This document shows positions 7,977 through 16,350 of a stretch of DNA of 34,389 nt, piece by piece. The notes under the pieces are model-generated. The model did no database searches. It had not been told where the DNA came from and saw only the letters and a list, made by a program, of their open reading frames with translations. Positions within the stretch are counted from its first letter, which is position 1; the number at the start of each line of letters is the position of its first letter. Source of the DNA: DATHSY01 sp046729855 (GTDB lineage Bacteria > Actinomycetota > UBA4738 > HRBIN12); contig JBKPHM010000052.1 in NCBI GenBank assembly GCA_046729855.1, positions 1 through 34,389 of the forward strand. The letters run 5' to 3'. The position numbers and the translations under genes are program-made.

Positions 7977-8372
7977 TCAGGCCGGGGCAGCCGAAGCGGT
8001 CCTCGGCTTAAGGAATTGGAACCAAGCGAAGCTCGATCCCAGGAGCAGGTTCAGTCCCACCGCGACCCAACCAAGCGCGTTGAACGGGCCGAACAGGGTC
8101 CCCCACAATGCCAGGAACACCCCCATGCCGTAGGAGACGGTCAAGGCTCGAGCAACCGCATGCCCCCCAGCGGAGTCCGCGGCATCCCTTGCGAGCCAGG
8201 TCGTCAGACCGATGGCCAGCAGCTCTAGCCCGAACCAGCGGGTCATGTAGATCCCCTCGGGATTGGGGGTTATGCCGTAGACGTCCAGGATCGGGTCGGT
8301 GGCCACGAGCAGCGCGATGCCGTAGCCACCCGCGATCACTGCGTTCACCACGTACAGTCGCTTTGGGGTCAT
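7977..8372 (-). CDS. Four-helix integral membrane protein
   Basis: A 131-residue protein from ATG 8372, with GGGAGGGAGAG just upstream. Four hydrophobic segments are visible: YVVNAVIAGGYGIALLVA, TRWFGLELLAIGLTTWLA, ALTVSYGMGVFLALWGTLFG and ALGWVAVGLNLLLGSSFAWF. The loop between helices 1 and 2 contains DPILDVYGITPNPEGIYM. The layout resembles DUF4345-type or similar small membrane proteins, but I cannot name the family with certainty. It lies 67 bases downstream of the MarR gene on the same strand, so the regulator probably controls it as part of one transcript. Confidence 0.75.
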   Translation of the reverse strand: MTPKRLYVVNAVIAGGYGIALLVATDPILDVYGITPNPEGIYMTRWFGLELLAIGLTTWLARDAADSAGGHAVARALTVSYGMGVFLALWGTLFGPFNALGWVAVGLNLLLGSSFAWFQFLKPRTASAAPA

Positions 8373-8439
8373 GACACTCGCTCTCCCTCCCTGCTGGTCT
8401 GTCCCTCGCTGACGCAGCGCGATGCGGTTGTCGGCGTCG

Positions 8440-8919
8440 TTACGCCATCCCCCGTTCCTTCCCTCGATCGGCTTCGAGTCGACGACACAGCTCATCGAGT
8501 ACCCGCGCGGCCGTCTCGATGTCCGAACGGGCGATCCCTCGCGCCAGCCGGTTGATCCACGCCGCCTGCCGGGAATCGATCGCCTCGTACTTGTCGCTTC
8601 CCAGCTTGGTCAGGCCGACGAGCGGTGACTTTCGGTGATCCGCGTTGGGCGCGAGCTCGAGGAAGCCGTCGCGGACGAGACGGTTCACGGTGGGATGCAC
8701 GCTCTGTCGCGTGAGGCCCATTCGCCGAGCGATCTGCGGCACGGTGAGCGGCCGCTCCGCCAGGGCGATCGCACCGAGCACCTGCCAGCGTGCGGAGGTG
8801 AGCCCCTCGTCGGCGCTCAGGAGGTCGCCGCCGTCCAGTAGCAGGCCGTTCGCCCGGAACGTGGACAAGATGAGTTCCGTGGCGGCCTCTCCGGTCGGCG
8901 TTCTCTCTCCTTTTGCCAT
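8440..8919 (-). CDS. MarR family transcriptional regulator
   Basis: A 159-residue winged helix-turn-helix protein. LTSARWQVLGAIALAERPLT leads into PQIARRMGLTRQSVHPTVNRL (helix 3 and the recognition helix). LVRDGFLELAPNADHRKSPL forms the wing, and VGLTKLGSDKYEAI starts the dimerisation helix. MarR proteins repress nearby genes and release DNA when they bind small phenolic or lipophilic ligands. The start ATG 8919 has no good ribosome binding site but lies 6 bases after a promoter -10 box, which suggests a leaderless transcript. The likely targets are itself and the membrane gene downstream. The MacB-like exporter at 9128-12428 is upstream on the same strand. Confidence 0.9.
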   Translation of the reverse strand: MAKGERTPTGEAATELILSTFRANGLLLDGGDLLSADEGLTSARWQVLGAIALAERPLTVPQIARRMGLTRQSVHPTVNRLVRDGFLELAPNADHRKSPLVGLTKLGSDKYEAIDSRQAAWINRLARGIARSDIETAARVLDELCRRLEADRGKERGMA

Positions 8920-8925
8920 GTCTGG

Positions 8926-8954
8926 ATCCTACCCACATGTAAGTCTCCTGTCAA
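8926..8954 (-). promoter_or_regulatory. Promoter of the MarR gene, leaderless type, with possible operator
   Basis: On the minus strand TTGACA (8949-8954) and TAGGAT (8926-8931) are separated by exactly 17 bases. Only 6 bases separate TAGGAT from the ATG at 8919, so transcription should begin at or next to the start codon. CACAT and ATGTG form inverted arms around the -35 box and spacer, a plausible site for MarR autorepression. The -35 is a perfect consensus; the -10 matches 4 of 6. Confidence 0.65.
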
Positions 8955-9127
8955 GATGTGAGATTCCTGACGAAGGAAAATCCGGGCGGCTCACGGTGGG
9001 CCCGCGTACACAGCGCCTGCCCGAGCTGAAGCGAATCTAAGACCCGACGAACTTCTTCCCAGTCATTCGGACATCCCGCCGAGGGAGGGGCCGCTGCTGA
9101 TCGTGGTGGATGAAACGGCTCTCGTTG

Positions 9128-11674
9128 TCACTCGTACGCGATGGCCTCGAGTACGTTCAGCTTGGCGGCACGCCGAGCGGGCCAGATCGCGGCAAGCACC
9201 CCGATCAGCGCCGCGACGAGCAGCATGAAGGTAAGCTGAGCCACGGGCACCGCAAACCGGTCGATACCGACGTCCGACAAAGCGCGCTGCATCGCCCACC
9301 CGAACAGGACGCCCACAACGAGTCCGAGGATCGCTCCGAGCACCGCGATGATCACCGCCTCGACTCGCACCATCCGCTTGACCTGCCGCCGGCTCATGCC
9401 GACGGCGCGCAGGAGCCCGAGTTCGCGAACCCGCTCGTAGATCGACAGGCCAAGGGTGTTGACGATGCCGAAGGTCGAAATGAAGACCGAGAGAAACAGC
9501 AGGACGTACACGATCGCGAAGATCTGGTTGACCTGGGAGAGGTATTGCTCCTTGGTCTCGGTCAGGTTATTCACCTCGACGTTCGGATAGTCCCGGTTCA
9601 CGAGCCTCTGCACGCTGGCGCGAGCTTGCACGGGATCGACGCCCGGCGCGTACTTCAGGAAGACCGTCGTGTCGAACTGCTGTGCGACGTTCCGTTCGAA
9701 CGTGTCGAGAGACAATGCGTAGTCGCCGAGGAGCGAGTTCGGCTCGAAGATGCCGACGACCGTCAGATGTTGCACGCCCGTGCTGGCGAACGCCATATCG
9801 ACGCTGCCGCCAATCGTGAAACCCTTCGAGTTCGCCTCCGTCCTGGATACGACGACGGAGTCGGGGTCCGACAACGCCGTGATCGAACCCTCCGTCATGT
9901 CGATGTTGGCCACCTGCGTGAAGGTCGAAGGATCGAAGGCGACGGGGAAGGTGTCCGACGATTCGACCTTCGCCTGCGCCGACCGGAGCGGGGAAACGAT
10001 CGAGAAATCCGCGTTGTGCGCCAGATCTCGCGCGAGCTGCGGCGAGAACGGCGTGAACTGGGATGCCGTCAGCATAAGATCCGACCGCAGGGTCCGGTCG
10101 AGCACCGCCGTTACCGACGATTTCAGTGACGCCGCGAACACGGCCACGAACGTCACCAGTCCGAGACCGATCATCAGTGCGGCGGCGGTCGAGGCGGTTC
10201 GCCGCGGGTTCCTGTTCGCGTTCTCGCTGCCCAGCTTCCCCGACACCCGCCGGCGGAACGGCGTGCCCAGGATCGACGAGATCGGCCTCGCGACGAGCGG
10301 CGACAGCATCGCGACGCCGATGAACGTCAAGGCGGCCCCCGAACCCACCACGTAGGCGGCGTTGGAGACGCCACCAAACAGACCCGCAAACAAGGCCGCG
10401 AGCCCGGCGAGGGTGATCAGCGATCCGACGATGACGCGGCGGCGGATCGTGGCGCTCGGACCGGCGGTCTCACGCAGCGCCTCGACGGGCGCGACCCGCG
10501 ACCCGCGACGAGCGGGCGCGAGTCCCGCCGCCACGGTTATGACCGTGCCGAGCACGAGCGCCACGATTATGGTTCGCGGGGCGACGACGAGCGCCGTCGC
10601 GGGCAGCTTGAGGCCGAGACCCCCGAGCAGCGCCTTGAGACCCAAGGCCAGCAGGATGCCAACGCCGAGGCCGACGATCGACGCGACGAGCCCCACCACC
10701 ACCGCCTCGACGAGGACGGACAGCATCACCTGCGTTCTGCTGGCGCCGAGCGCGCGGAACAGCGCGAACTCGCGGCTTCGCTGCGTCACGACGATGTTGA
10801 ACGTGTTGAAGATGATGAAGGCGCCCACGAACAGCGCGACGAAGCCGAACACCAGCAACCCGGTCCGAAGGAACCCGAGGCCCTCGTTCACCTGATCCTT
10901 CTGCTCCTTGGCGGCGGTCTCTCCGGTGACCGCCTGGTACCCCTCGGGCAGCATGGTCGAGATGCGCGATGCCAGCCGGTTCGGCGTCACGTCCTCTTCG
11001 GCCTTCACGTAGATGAAGTCGAACTCGCCTTCACGATCGAACAGGCGCTGCGCGGTCGGGAGATCGAAGATCGCGAGCGTTGCCCCGAGGAGGCTGTCGG
11101 ATGTGCCGAACTTTACGATCCCAGAGATCGTGAATTCGTCGGCGGCGGTGGATGTCGTTACCCGGACTCGCTGTCCGACCGAGAGGTTGTGATCCTCGGC
11201 GGTCCCGGCATCGACGGCGACCTGGTGCGGCCCGGCCGGGGGCTCGCCCGTCACGAGCGCGAGCGCCGTGACATCGGGATCCCAGGAGTTCCCGATCGCG
11301 GGGGCGCCGCCATTCTGGATGACCTTGCCCGTGGCGGGATCGACGATCTGCGCGAACCCGGCCACGTCTCCGTCTGCCGCCGCCACGCCTGGGACGGCGA
11401 GCACCTTCGGCAGGAGCGACTCGGGGATGGGGTTCCGCTCGGACCCCCCGCCGCTGTTTCCGCCGGCCGCCGAGGGTGTGTACGCCTGCTTCGCCTGCAC
11501 GACGACGCTGGTGCCTTGGAAGACGTCGCCGAAGAGGCTGTCGAAGCTCCGCAACGCCGTGTCGGTGAGGACGAACGTACCGGCGGTGAACCCGACACCG
11601 AGGACGACGGCAAGCCCCGTCAGCACGAGTCGGAGCTTCCTGGCGAGCACGCTCTTGAGGGCCGCACGCAGCAT
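9128..11674 (-). CDS. ABC transporter permease, FtsX/MacB family (two FtsX domains)
   Basis: An 848-residue permease. An N-terminal helix (LVLTGLAVVLGVGFTAGTFV) is followed by a MacB-type periplasmic domain (about 45-260). Next comes an FtsX domain with three to four helices (GLLVFGFVALFVGAFIIFNT, SVLVEAVVVGLVASIVGLGV, TIIVALVLGTVITVAAG). Further helices lie near residues 430-480. After SENANRNPRRTASTAAALMI there is a second extracytoplasmic domain and a final FtsX domain ending ARRAAKLNVLEAIAYE. The signatures ALFRALGASR and LGLLRAVGMSR occur before the second and last helix bundles, as expected for coupling helices. It lies 13 bases downstream of its ATPase, so both are cotranscribed. Such mechanotransmission exporters handle lipoproteins, peptides or lipids; the substrate is unknown. 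Confidence 0.93.
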   Translation of the reverse strand: MLRAALKSVLARKLRLVLTGLAVVLGVGFTAGTFVLTDTALRSFDSLFGDVFQGTSVVVQAKQAYTPSAAGGNSGGGSERNPIPESLLPKVLAVPGVAAADGDVAGFAQIVDPATGKVIQNGGAPAIGNSWDPDVTALALVTGEPPAGPHQVAVDAGTAEDHNLSVGQRVRVTTSTAADEFTISGIVKFGTSDSLLGATLAIFDLPTAQRLFDREGEFDFIYVKAEEDVTPNRLASRISTMLPEGYQAVTGETAAKEQKDQVNEGLGFLRTGLLVFGFVALFVGAFIIFNTFNIVVTQRSREFALFRALGASRTQVMLSVLVEAVVVGLVASIVGLGVGILLALGLKALLGGLGLKLPATALVVAPRTIIVALVLGTVITVAAGLAPARRGSRVAPVEALRETAGPSATIRRRVIVGSLITLAGLAALFAGLFGGVSNAAYVVGSGAALTFIGVAMLSPLVARPISSILGTPFRRRVSGKLGSENANRNPRRTASTAAALMIGLGLVTFVAVFAASLKSSVTAVLDRTLRSDLMLTASQFTPFSPQLARDLAHNADFSIVSPLRSAQAKVESSDTFPVAFDPSTFTQVANIDMTEGSITALSDPDSVVVSRTEANSKGFTIGGSVDMAFASTGVQHLTVVGIFEPNSLLGDYALSLDTFERNVAQQFDTTVFLKYAPGVDPVQARASVQRLVNRDYPNVEVNNLTETKEQYLSQVNQIFAIVYVLLFLSVFISTFGIVNTLGLSIYERVRELGLLRAVGMSRRQVKRMVRVEAVIIAVLGAILGLVVGVLFGWAMQRALSDVGIDRFAVPVAQLTFMLLVAALIGVLAAIWPARRAAKLNVLEAIAYE

Positions 11675-11687
11675 GAGACGCTCCGGT

Positions 11688-12428
11688 TCAGACCTCGAGA
11701 GACTTGAGCCGGTCGAGCACGCGTTCCGCCGTCGGATCTCTCATCTCGTCCACGATCTCCCCGTCAACCAGGAACACGATGCGATCGGCGTGGCCGGCCG
11801 CCGTGGCGTCGTGCGTCACCATCACGGTCGTCTGGCCGTGCTTGTCGACGGCCTCTCGCAGGAACGAGAGGAGCTCCTCGCTCGACCGGGAGTCGAGGTT
11901 ACCGGTCGGCTCGTCGGCGAAGACGATCGCCGGCCGACTGAGGAGCGCCCGTGCGCCTGCGACCCGTTGTTGCTGACCGCCGGAGAGCTCGGCCGGCTTG
12001 TGGCGGAGCCGGTCTCGCAGTCCTATCGTGTCGACGACCTCGTCGAACCACGTGCGTTCGACGTCTCGCTCGGCGATGTCGATGGGGAGGGTCATGTTCT
12101 CCTCGGCCGTGAGCGTCGGGATGAGGTTGTACGCCTGGAAAACGAAGCCGACGCGGTCGCGACGCACGCGCGTCAGCTCCTTGTCCGAGAGGGTCGTCAG
12201 GTCGACGTCACCGATGTATACGGACCCGGACGTCGGCCGATCCAACCCCGCGAGACAGTGCAGCAGCGTGGACTTTCCCGAGCCCGACGGTCCCATGATC
12301 GCCGAGAACTCGCCCTCGCCGAACGCGACATCGACGCCTCTTAGGGCCTCGACCGCCGTGTCGCCCTGGCCAAAGACCCTCACGAGCGCTCTTGCTCGCA
12401 CCGCGGCGCGTGTCGTTACTTCCGCCAT
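11688..12428 (-). CDS. ABC transporter ATP-binding protein, MacB/LolD type
   Basis: A 246-residue ATPase from ATG 12428; the frame is open further upstream but homology starts at TRAAVRARALVRVFGQGDTA. Walker A is GPSGSGKST, the Q-loop is VFQAYNLIPTLTAEEN, the signature is LSGGQQQRV, Walker B is AIVFADEPTGNLDS, and the H-loop is VMVTHD. NLDSRSSEELLSFL is typical of the LolD/MacB branch that pairs with FtsX-type permeases. The signature is followed by AGARAL where ACARAL or AIARAL is common, a minor change. AAGGA lies upstream at about 9 bases. It energises the permease encoded 13 bases downstream. Confidence 0.94.
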   Translation of the reverse strand: MAEVTTRAAVRARALVRVFGQGDTAVEALRGVDVAFGEGEFSAIMGPSGSGKSTLLHCLAGLDRPTSGSVYIGDVDLTTLSDKELTRVRRDRVGFVFQAYNLIPTLTAEENMTLPIDIAERDVERTWFDEVVDTIGLRDRLRHKPAELSGGQQQRVAGARALLSRPAIVFADEPTGNLDSRSSEELLSFLREAVDKHGQTTVMVTHDATAAGHADRIVFLVDGEIVDEMRDPTAERVLDRLKSLEV

Positions 12429-12535
12429 CGACCCCAGTCCTTGTTCGGCACGGCTCACGACTCGGCCCGTCTTTCTGGCCGGACGCCTCGAACCTACCAC
12501 CCGATCTACGATCTGATACTCGAGAAGCGAGAGCC

Positions 12536-12661
12536 ATGGAGGAGCGCTTCGACTTCGTCGTGATCGGTGCACGGCTCGCGGCCAGCAGGGCGCCGCCCTG
12601 GCACACGATCGTGCTCGACGAGGGCTCCGGTCAGTCACCCGCCGCGAAGCCGGTCTCGTAA
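12536..12661 (+). pseudogene. Possible N-terminal relic of an FAD/NAD(P)-binding oxidoreductase
   Basis: ATG 12536 begins MEERFDFVVIGARLAASRAP, which resembles the first beta strand and turn of a Rossmann dinucleotide-binding domain (FDFVVIGARCAG in flavin monooxygenases). The Gly-rich loop is degraded and the frame ends after 41 residues, so no complete domain exists. The match is short and I hold it loosely. It lies between two minus-strand transcription units. Confidence 0.25.
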
Positions 12662-12693
12662 ACCGAGCGCAGCAGCCTGGCGGGGATCCCCGG

Positions 12694-13779
12694 TCAGCCG
12701 GTCCGTCGACCGAAGACGGGCGGGCGGATCCGCTGTCCCGAAGCCCGGTCCGAGGACCACTCAGCCGTCGGCGCCTCCGTGAGCTGGGCGAGCGCCAGTA
12801 GCGGAGCGTCATAGTTAACGCGCCAGCCGGCGAAGTCCCGCCAGGCCTGATCGCGATCCGGCTTCAACGGCACGTTGATCTCCGCGAACCGGTCCAGCAT
12901 CGCCTCCCATTCGTCGCGCGTAATCGAGATCGGATCAGAGGGTCGGGGGTCGGGCTTGTATCGGATCTGGAAGAAGTCCGCGACCTCGCGCAGGCAGAGG
13001 TAGCCGGCTCGGATGCAGAACTCCCCGTCGACGTCGCGCGGGATGTCGATGGACGAGAGCACTAGGGCCGCGGCGTCGAGCACCGCGCCGGCAGACGTGA
13101 CCCAGGAGTGGTCTGGGTGCGGTGAGCGGAAGAACACGACGACCGGGTACGATGCGTGCGATTCCTCGACCTCGGCGAACCAGCGCTGCCACTCCACCCA
13201 GACCTCGTGGATCTCTTGCAACCGCTCGAGGCGTCGGTAGCGCCAAATCATCTCCCGCGCCGACGGAGGCGAACCTGCGCGGACCTCGAGCGACGCGATC
13301 CCCACCTCCCTCCGGGCGTAGATCGCGTAGATTGTCGGAAGGTACGAGATCATCAGCGCGAGCACGAACAACCCGATCCCGGCCTCCACGAAGATCAGCA
13401 GGCGGCTCCCGACGCGGGCGCTCGTCGCGAAGCCCAGTGTGAAGAGCGACGAGCCGGACAGATCGAGGGCGGCCATCAACCCGTCGTTCTCGATCGCCCA
13501 GAAGATAAGCGTGAAGCCGGCCAGAACGACGGCAAGCCACGTCCCAAGCGTCGCGAACAATCCCAGCGGCGCGTACGCCCCGAGAATCCGGTCGCGGCGC
13601 TCGTAAGCCATCGAGGGCGGCGCGACGAGCCGGAACACCGCGCGTAGCATCAGGAAGACCGTGCGGGTGATCCTCGAGGCTCGCGCGCGTGGCAGGACGA
13701 TCGTCTTGACGGCCGAGCCGATCGTGGCCAGTACGCAGGCGGCCCCGACGGCTAGAGCGAGAAAGCGCACCGCGAGCAT
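12694..13779 (-). CDS. Channel-like membrane protein with pore-like TLGFA segment and large cytoplasmic domain
   Basis: A 361-residue protein from ATG 13779, preceded by GCGGGGGG. Helices lie at about 4-28, 68-95 and 122-150, the last two framing a re-entrant-like segment DLSGSSLFTLGFATS (106-120). This helix, P-loop, helix layout resembles two-helix potassium-channel pores, where the filter reads T.GYG; here it is TLGFA. After the last helix (VLALMISYLPTIYAIYARRE) comes a soluble domain of about 200 residues, with YRRLERLQEIHEVWVEWQRW, PHPDHSW and AWRDFAGWRVNYDAPL. No canonical filter is present, so ion transport is inference. It lies 90 bases downstream of the MarR relic on the same strand. 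Confidence 0.7.
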   Translation of the reverse strand: MLAVRFLALAVGAACVLATIGSAVKTIVLPRARASRITRTVFLMLRAVFRLVAPPSMAYERRDRILGAYAPLGLFATLGTWLAVVLAGFTLIFWAIENDGLMAALDLSGSSLFTLGFATSARVGSRLLIFVEAGIGLFVLALMISYLPTIYAIYARREVGIASLEVRAGSPPSAREMIWRYRRLERLQEIHEVWVEWQRWFAEVEESHASYPVVVFFRSPHPDHSWVTSAGAVLDAAALVLSSIDIPRDVDGEFCIRAGYLCLREVADFFQIRYKPDPRPSDPISITRDEWEAMLDRFAEINVPLKPDRDQAWRDFAGWRVNYDAPLLALAQLTEAPTAEWSSDRASGQRIRPPVFGRRTG

Positions 13780-13868
13780 CCCCCCGCATGGTAGGCCTGC
13801 GGCTGCTCGAAGGTGACGGCCACCCGCTCCCGGGCCGCCCTGGTCGGGCGGCGGAGAGCGATGTGAGC

Positions 13869-14246
13869 CTACCGCTGTGCTTTGGGACGTTGACGGAGCG
13901 CGTTGGTCGCGCGTGCACGCACCGCCCTGAGCACCAGTGCGTGGAGCTGTTCGCGCTCCTCGGGCTCGAGCCCGCGGAAGAGTTCGTCGTTCATCCGGTC
14001 TACGGAACGAGCACGCACCCGGAGGGCGTGTCGCCCGGCCGATGTCAGGTCGCTCTCGTAGCGGCGCCGGTCGCTCGCATCCAGACGCAGGCGTTCGCTG
14101 ATCTCTCGCTGGCTGGCCGACCCAAACTCCTCCAGACACGCGAGCACAGCGAAGTGCGGGAACCGCATCCGTTCCTCGGGGGTCGAGGCGCGTTCGTGCG
14201 CTCGAGCCCCAGCCGGAATGACTCCCGCATCAACAGGCATCGTCAT
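13869..14246 (-). pseudogene. MarR-type regulator with an in-frame deletion of the recognition helix
   Basis: The frame keeps two MarR halves: HFAVLACLEEFGSASQREISERLRLDASD (helices 2-3) and RRRYESDLTSAGRHAL (wing end) followed by ELFRGLEPEEREQLHALV (dimerisation helix). In complete relatives about 22-26 residues separate DASD from DRRRY, forming the recognition helix and the first wing strand. Here they are joined directly, with no frameshift. The product could still dimerise but should not bind DNA as a normal MarR does. The start is uncertain: I give ATG 14246, though the frame is open to 14342. The gene follows the DrrAB-type exporter on the same strand. Confidence 0.6.
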
Positions 14247-14392
14247 CCCTGGGAGCTCGTCTAGTTCGACGCTCCTACCCTCGCCGATGGCGAAGACGAC
14301 GGCGACGCACGCCACGCCGGTCCGGGACCCCCGGCCGAGCAAGGCGGCTCTTGTGCCCAGAGGCTCGCGCGGCTGGAGCTACGGAGTAACGA

Positions 14393-15244
14393 TCATGTCC
14401 GCCGGTAGACGCGGACGCCGAGATACGAGAAGACAGCGAGGATTCCCAGGAACCACGCGGTCGATTGCAAGAGAAGCGTGCCGAGCGGTGGCACCTCTCC
14501 GAAGTAGTGCAAGGGCGCCTCTGTGTACAGTTCTCCGAGAGTCAGAACCCGGATCGTCTCCGACCAGATCGAGACGGGGTTCACGTTCGACCACGCCTGC
14601 AGCCAGTCGGGGAACTGTTGATCCGGCAGAAACGCCGTGCTCGCGAACACGAACGGAAACACGAGCGTGAACATCGCCGCCTGCACGGCCTCGACGGTCT
14701 TGAGCGAGAGACCAGCGAACGCGGCCACCCAGGTGAACGCGTAGCCGACCGCGACCGCTCCGACGAATCCGAGGAGCGCCTCGGCGACACCCTCGTGGAT
14801 GCGGTACCCGACCAGGAACGCAACGAGCAGCATGAGGACCACCTGGAACGCGATCACGACCCCGTCAGCCGCGGTGCGGCCAGCGAGCACTGCCGAGCGC
14901 GCCATCGGTAGCGACCGAAACCGATCGATCAGGCCCTTCTGTAGGTCCTCGGCCAGGCCCACGCCGGTCTGCAGGGCGCCAAAGATCGCCGTCTGGACGA
15001 AGATGCCGGGCATCAGAAAGTCCACGTAGGGGATGTTGTCCGGCAAAACCTGCTGCATCGCCCCTCCCCACACATAGCGGAAGAGCAGCACGAACATGAC
15101 CGGCTGGATCGTCGAGAACACGAGGAGGTCAGGCTTTCGAACGTAGGCGGTGAGATTCCGCTTGGTCAGCACCCACCAGTCCGAGACGGTCGCACCGATC
15201 CGAGAGCCGACGACGGCGGGTGCGGCGCTCGTGCTCGCGCTCAT
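14393..15244 (-). CDS. ABC-2 type exporter permease (DrrB-like)
   Basis: A 283-residue permease with about six helices. After a short cytoplasmic start comes LLVFSTIQPVMFVLLFRYVW, the family hallmark, then GGAMQQVLPDNIPYVDFLMPGIFVQ written across the first loop. Other markers are GLIDRFRSLPMARSAVLAGRT (the coupling segment), VFPFVFASTAFLP and the C-terminal helix LLLQSTAWFLGILAVFSYLG. Its ATG overlaps the stop of the ATPase gene by 4 bases, so the two are translationally coupled. DrrAB exporters remove drugs, glycolipids or related amphiphiles across the cytoplasmic membrane. The substrate is not predictable. Confidence 0.93.
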   Translation of the reverse strand: MSASTSAAPAVVGSRIGATVSDWWVLTKRNLTAYVRKPDLLVFSTIQPVMFVLLFRYVWGGAMQQVLPDNIPYVDFLMPGIFVQTAIFGALQTGVGLAEDLQKGLIDRFRSLPMARSAVLAGRTAADGVVIAFQVVLMLLVAFLVGYRIHEGVAEALLGFVGAVAVGYAFTWVAAFAGLSLKTVEAVQAAMFTLVFPFVFASTAFLPDQQFPDWLQAWSNVNPVSIWSETIRVLTLGELYTEAPLHYFGEVPPLGTLLLQSTAWFLGILAVFSYLGVRVYRRT

Positions 15245-16254
15245 CGTCTCGTCCGCCTCCTCCGCCCGCCGTCCTGATCTTCGTCGCCTGTTGCCGCCGA
15301 CTCCTCGGCCGTGTGCCCGGTCAGCGACATGAACACATCGTCGAGCGACGGTCGGCGAAGGGCGATGTCGGCGAGCTCGATCTTCTCCTCGTCGAGCCGC
15401 CGGACGGCCTCGGTCAGGATCGCGGGCCCGTTCGAGCCGACGGGGAGCGTGAGCTCACCGGTGTTGTTGTCCACCTTGCCGGCGCCGGCGGCGAGCCCCA
15501 GGACGGCGCCGGCGGCCACCCCGACCATTGATCGGTCCGTCACTCGCACCGCAAGGACCTCGCCGCCGATGCGGAGCTTGAGCTCGTCCGCGGTCCCCTC
15601 GGCAATGACGCGGCCGGTGTCGATCACCGCGATCTGGTCGGCCAGCCGGTCGGCCTCGTCCAGGTACTGCGTCGTGAGAAGCAGCGTCGTTCCTTCGCTG
15701 ACGAGTTCGCGGATGATGTCCCACATCTCGAGGCGGCTTCGCGGGTCCAGGCCGGTCGTCGGCTCGTCCAGGAACAGGACCTGCGGCCGCCCAACGAGGC
15801 TCGCCCCGAGGTCCAACCGCCGACGCATCCCGCCCGAGTACGTCTTGGCGGTGCGATGGGCTGCGTCCGAAAGCTCGAACCGATCCAGGACGGCTTGCGC
15901 CCGACGCGTTGCCTCTGCCCTCGGCACGTGGTAGAGCCGGCCGACCATCTCCAGGTTCTCGAGCCCCGTCAGGTTCTCGTCCACGGCCGCGCTCTGCCCG
16001 GCGAGCCCGATGACGTGGCGGAGCGGCTCGGCCTCTCGGACCACGTCGTAGCCCAGCACCTGGGCCCGTCCGGCGTCGGGGCGTAGCAGCGTCGTGAGGA
16101 TCCGGACCGCTGTGGTCTTGCCAGCGCCGTTCGGTCCGAGCAGGCCTAGGATCGTGCCCCGTTCGACCCCGAAGTCGACGCCCCCGAGTGCCTGGACCGT
16201 CCCGAAGCGCTTCTCCAAGCCCTCGACGAGGATAGCCGCATCGAGCATCCGCAC
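15241..16254 (-). CDS. ABC exporter ATP-binding protein (DrrA-like)
   Basis: A 337-residue ATPase with Walker A GPNGAGKTT, Q-loop LAGQSAAVDENLTG, signature YSGGMRRRLDLGASL, Walker B VLFLDEPTTGLDPRSR, and H-loop LLTTQYLDEADRLAD (Gln in place of the usual His, as is common in DrrA proteins). The C-terminal regulatory extension contains ALRRPSLDDVFMSLTGH, typical of the daunorubicin-resistance family, and ends in a charged tail (DQDGGRRRRTRR). GTG 16254 or ATG 16248 may be the start. It is directly preceded by a 30-codon ORF (16258-16350). Its 3' end overlaps the permease start by 4 bases. Confidence 0.94.
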   Translation of the reverse strand: MRMLDAAILVEGLEKRFGTVQALGGVDFGVERGTILGLLGPNGAGKTTAVRILTTLLRPDAGRAQVLGYDVVREAEPLRHVIGLAGQSAAVDENLTGLENLEMVGRLYHVPRAEATRRAQAVLDRFELSDAAHRTAKTYSGGMRRRLDLGASLVGRPQVLFLDEPTTGLDPRSRLEMWDIIRELVSEGTTLLLTTQYLDEADRLADQIAVIDTGRVIAEGTADELKLRIGGEVLAVRVTDRSMVGVAAGAVLGLAAGAGKVDNNTGELTLPVGSNGPAILTEAVRRLDEEKIELADIALRRPSLDDVFMSLTGHTAEESAATGDEDQDGGRRRRTRR

Positions 16255-16257
16255 ATA

Positions 16258-16350
16258 CTACGGATCGGGTCCCACGTCGACGAACGCCGGGTTCGGCTGA
16301 TCCAGGATCGTCGCTCCGGTCCAATCCGCGGTCACCTTGGGCTGTGCCAT
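16258..16350 (-). CDS. Possible 30-codon leader ORF before the DrrAB-type genes
   Basis: ATG 16350 opens a frame MAQPKVTADWTGATILDQPN...DPstop that ends only 3 bases before the GTG of the ATPase gene. The peptide is not repetitive and has no signal sequence. Its closeness to the ATPase start suggests translational coupling or a leader peptide. Equally it may be the tail of a lost gene. There is no clear ribosome binding site. Confidence 0.3.
   Translation of the reverse strand: MAQPKVTADWTGATILDQPNPAFVDVGPDP

Noticed and set aside
9110..10129. Long plus-strand open frame opposite the FtsX-type permease
   Set aside because: Composition is rich in Arg, Glu, Asp and His without a recognisable fold. 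The minus-strand permease explains the coding signal.
13788..14264. Plus-strand open frame opposite the MarR relic
   Set aside because: The minus strand shows two clear MarR segments; the plus-strand product has no recognisable feature.
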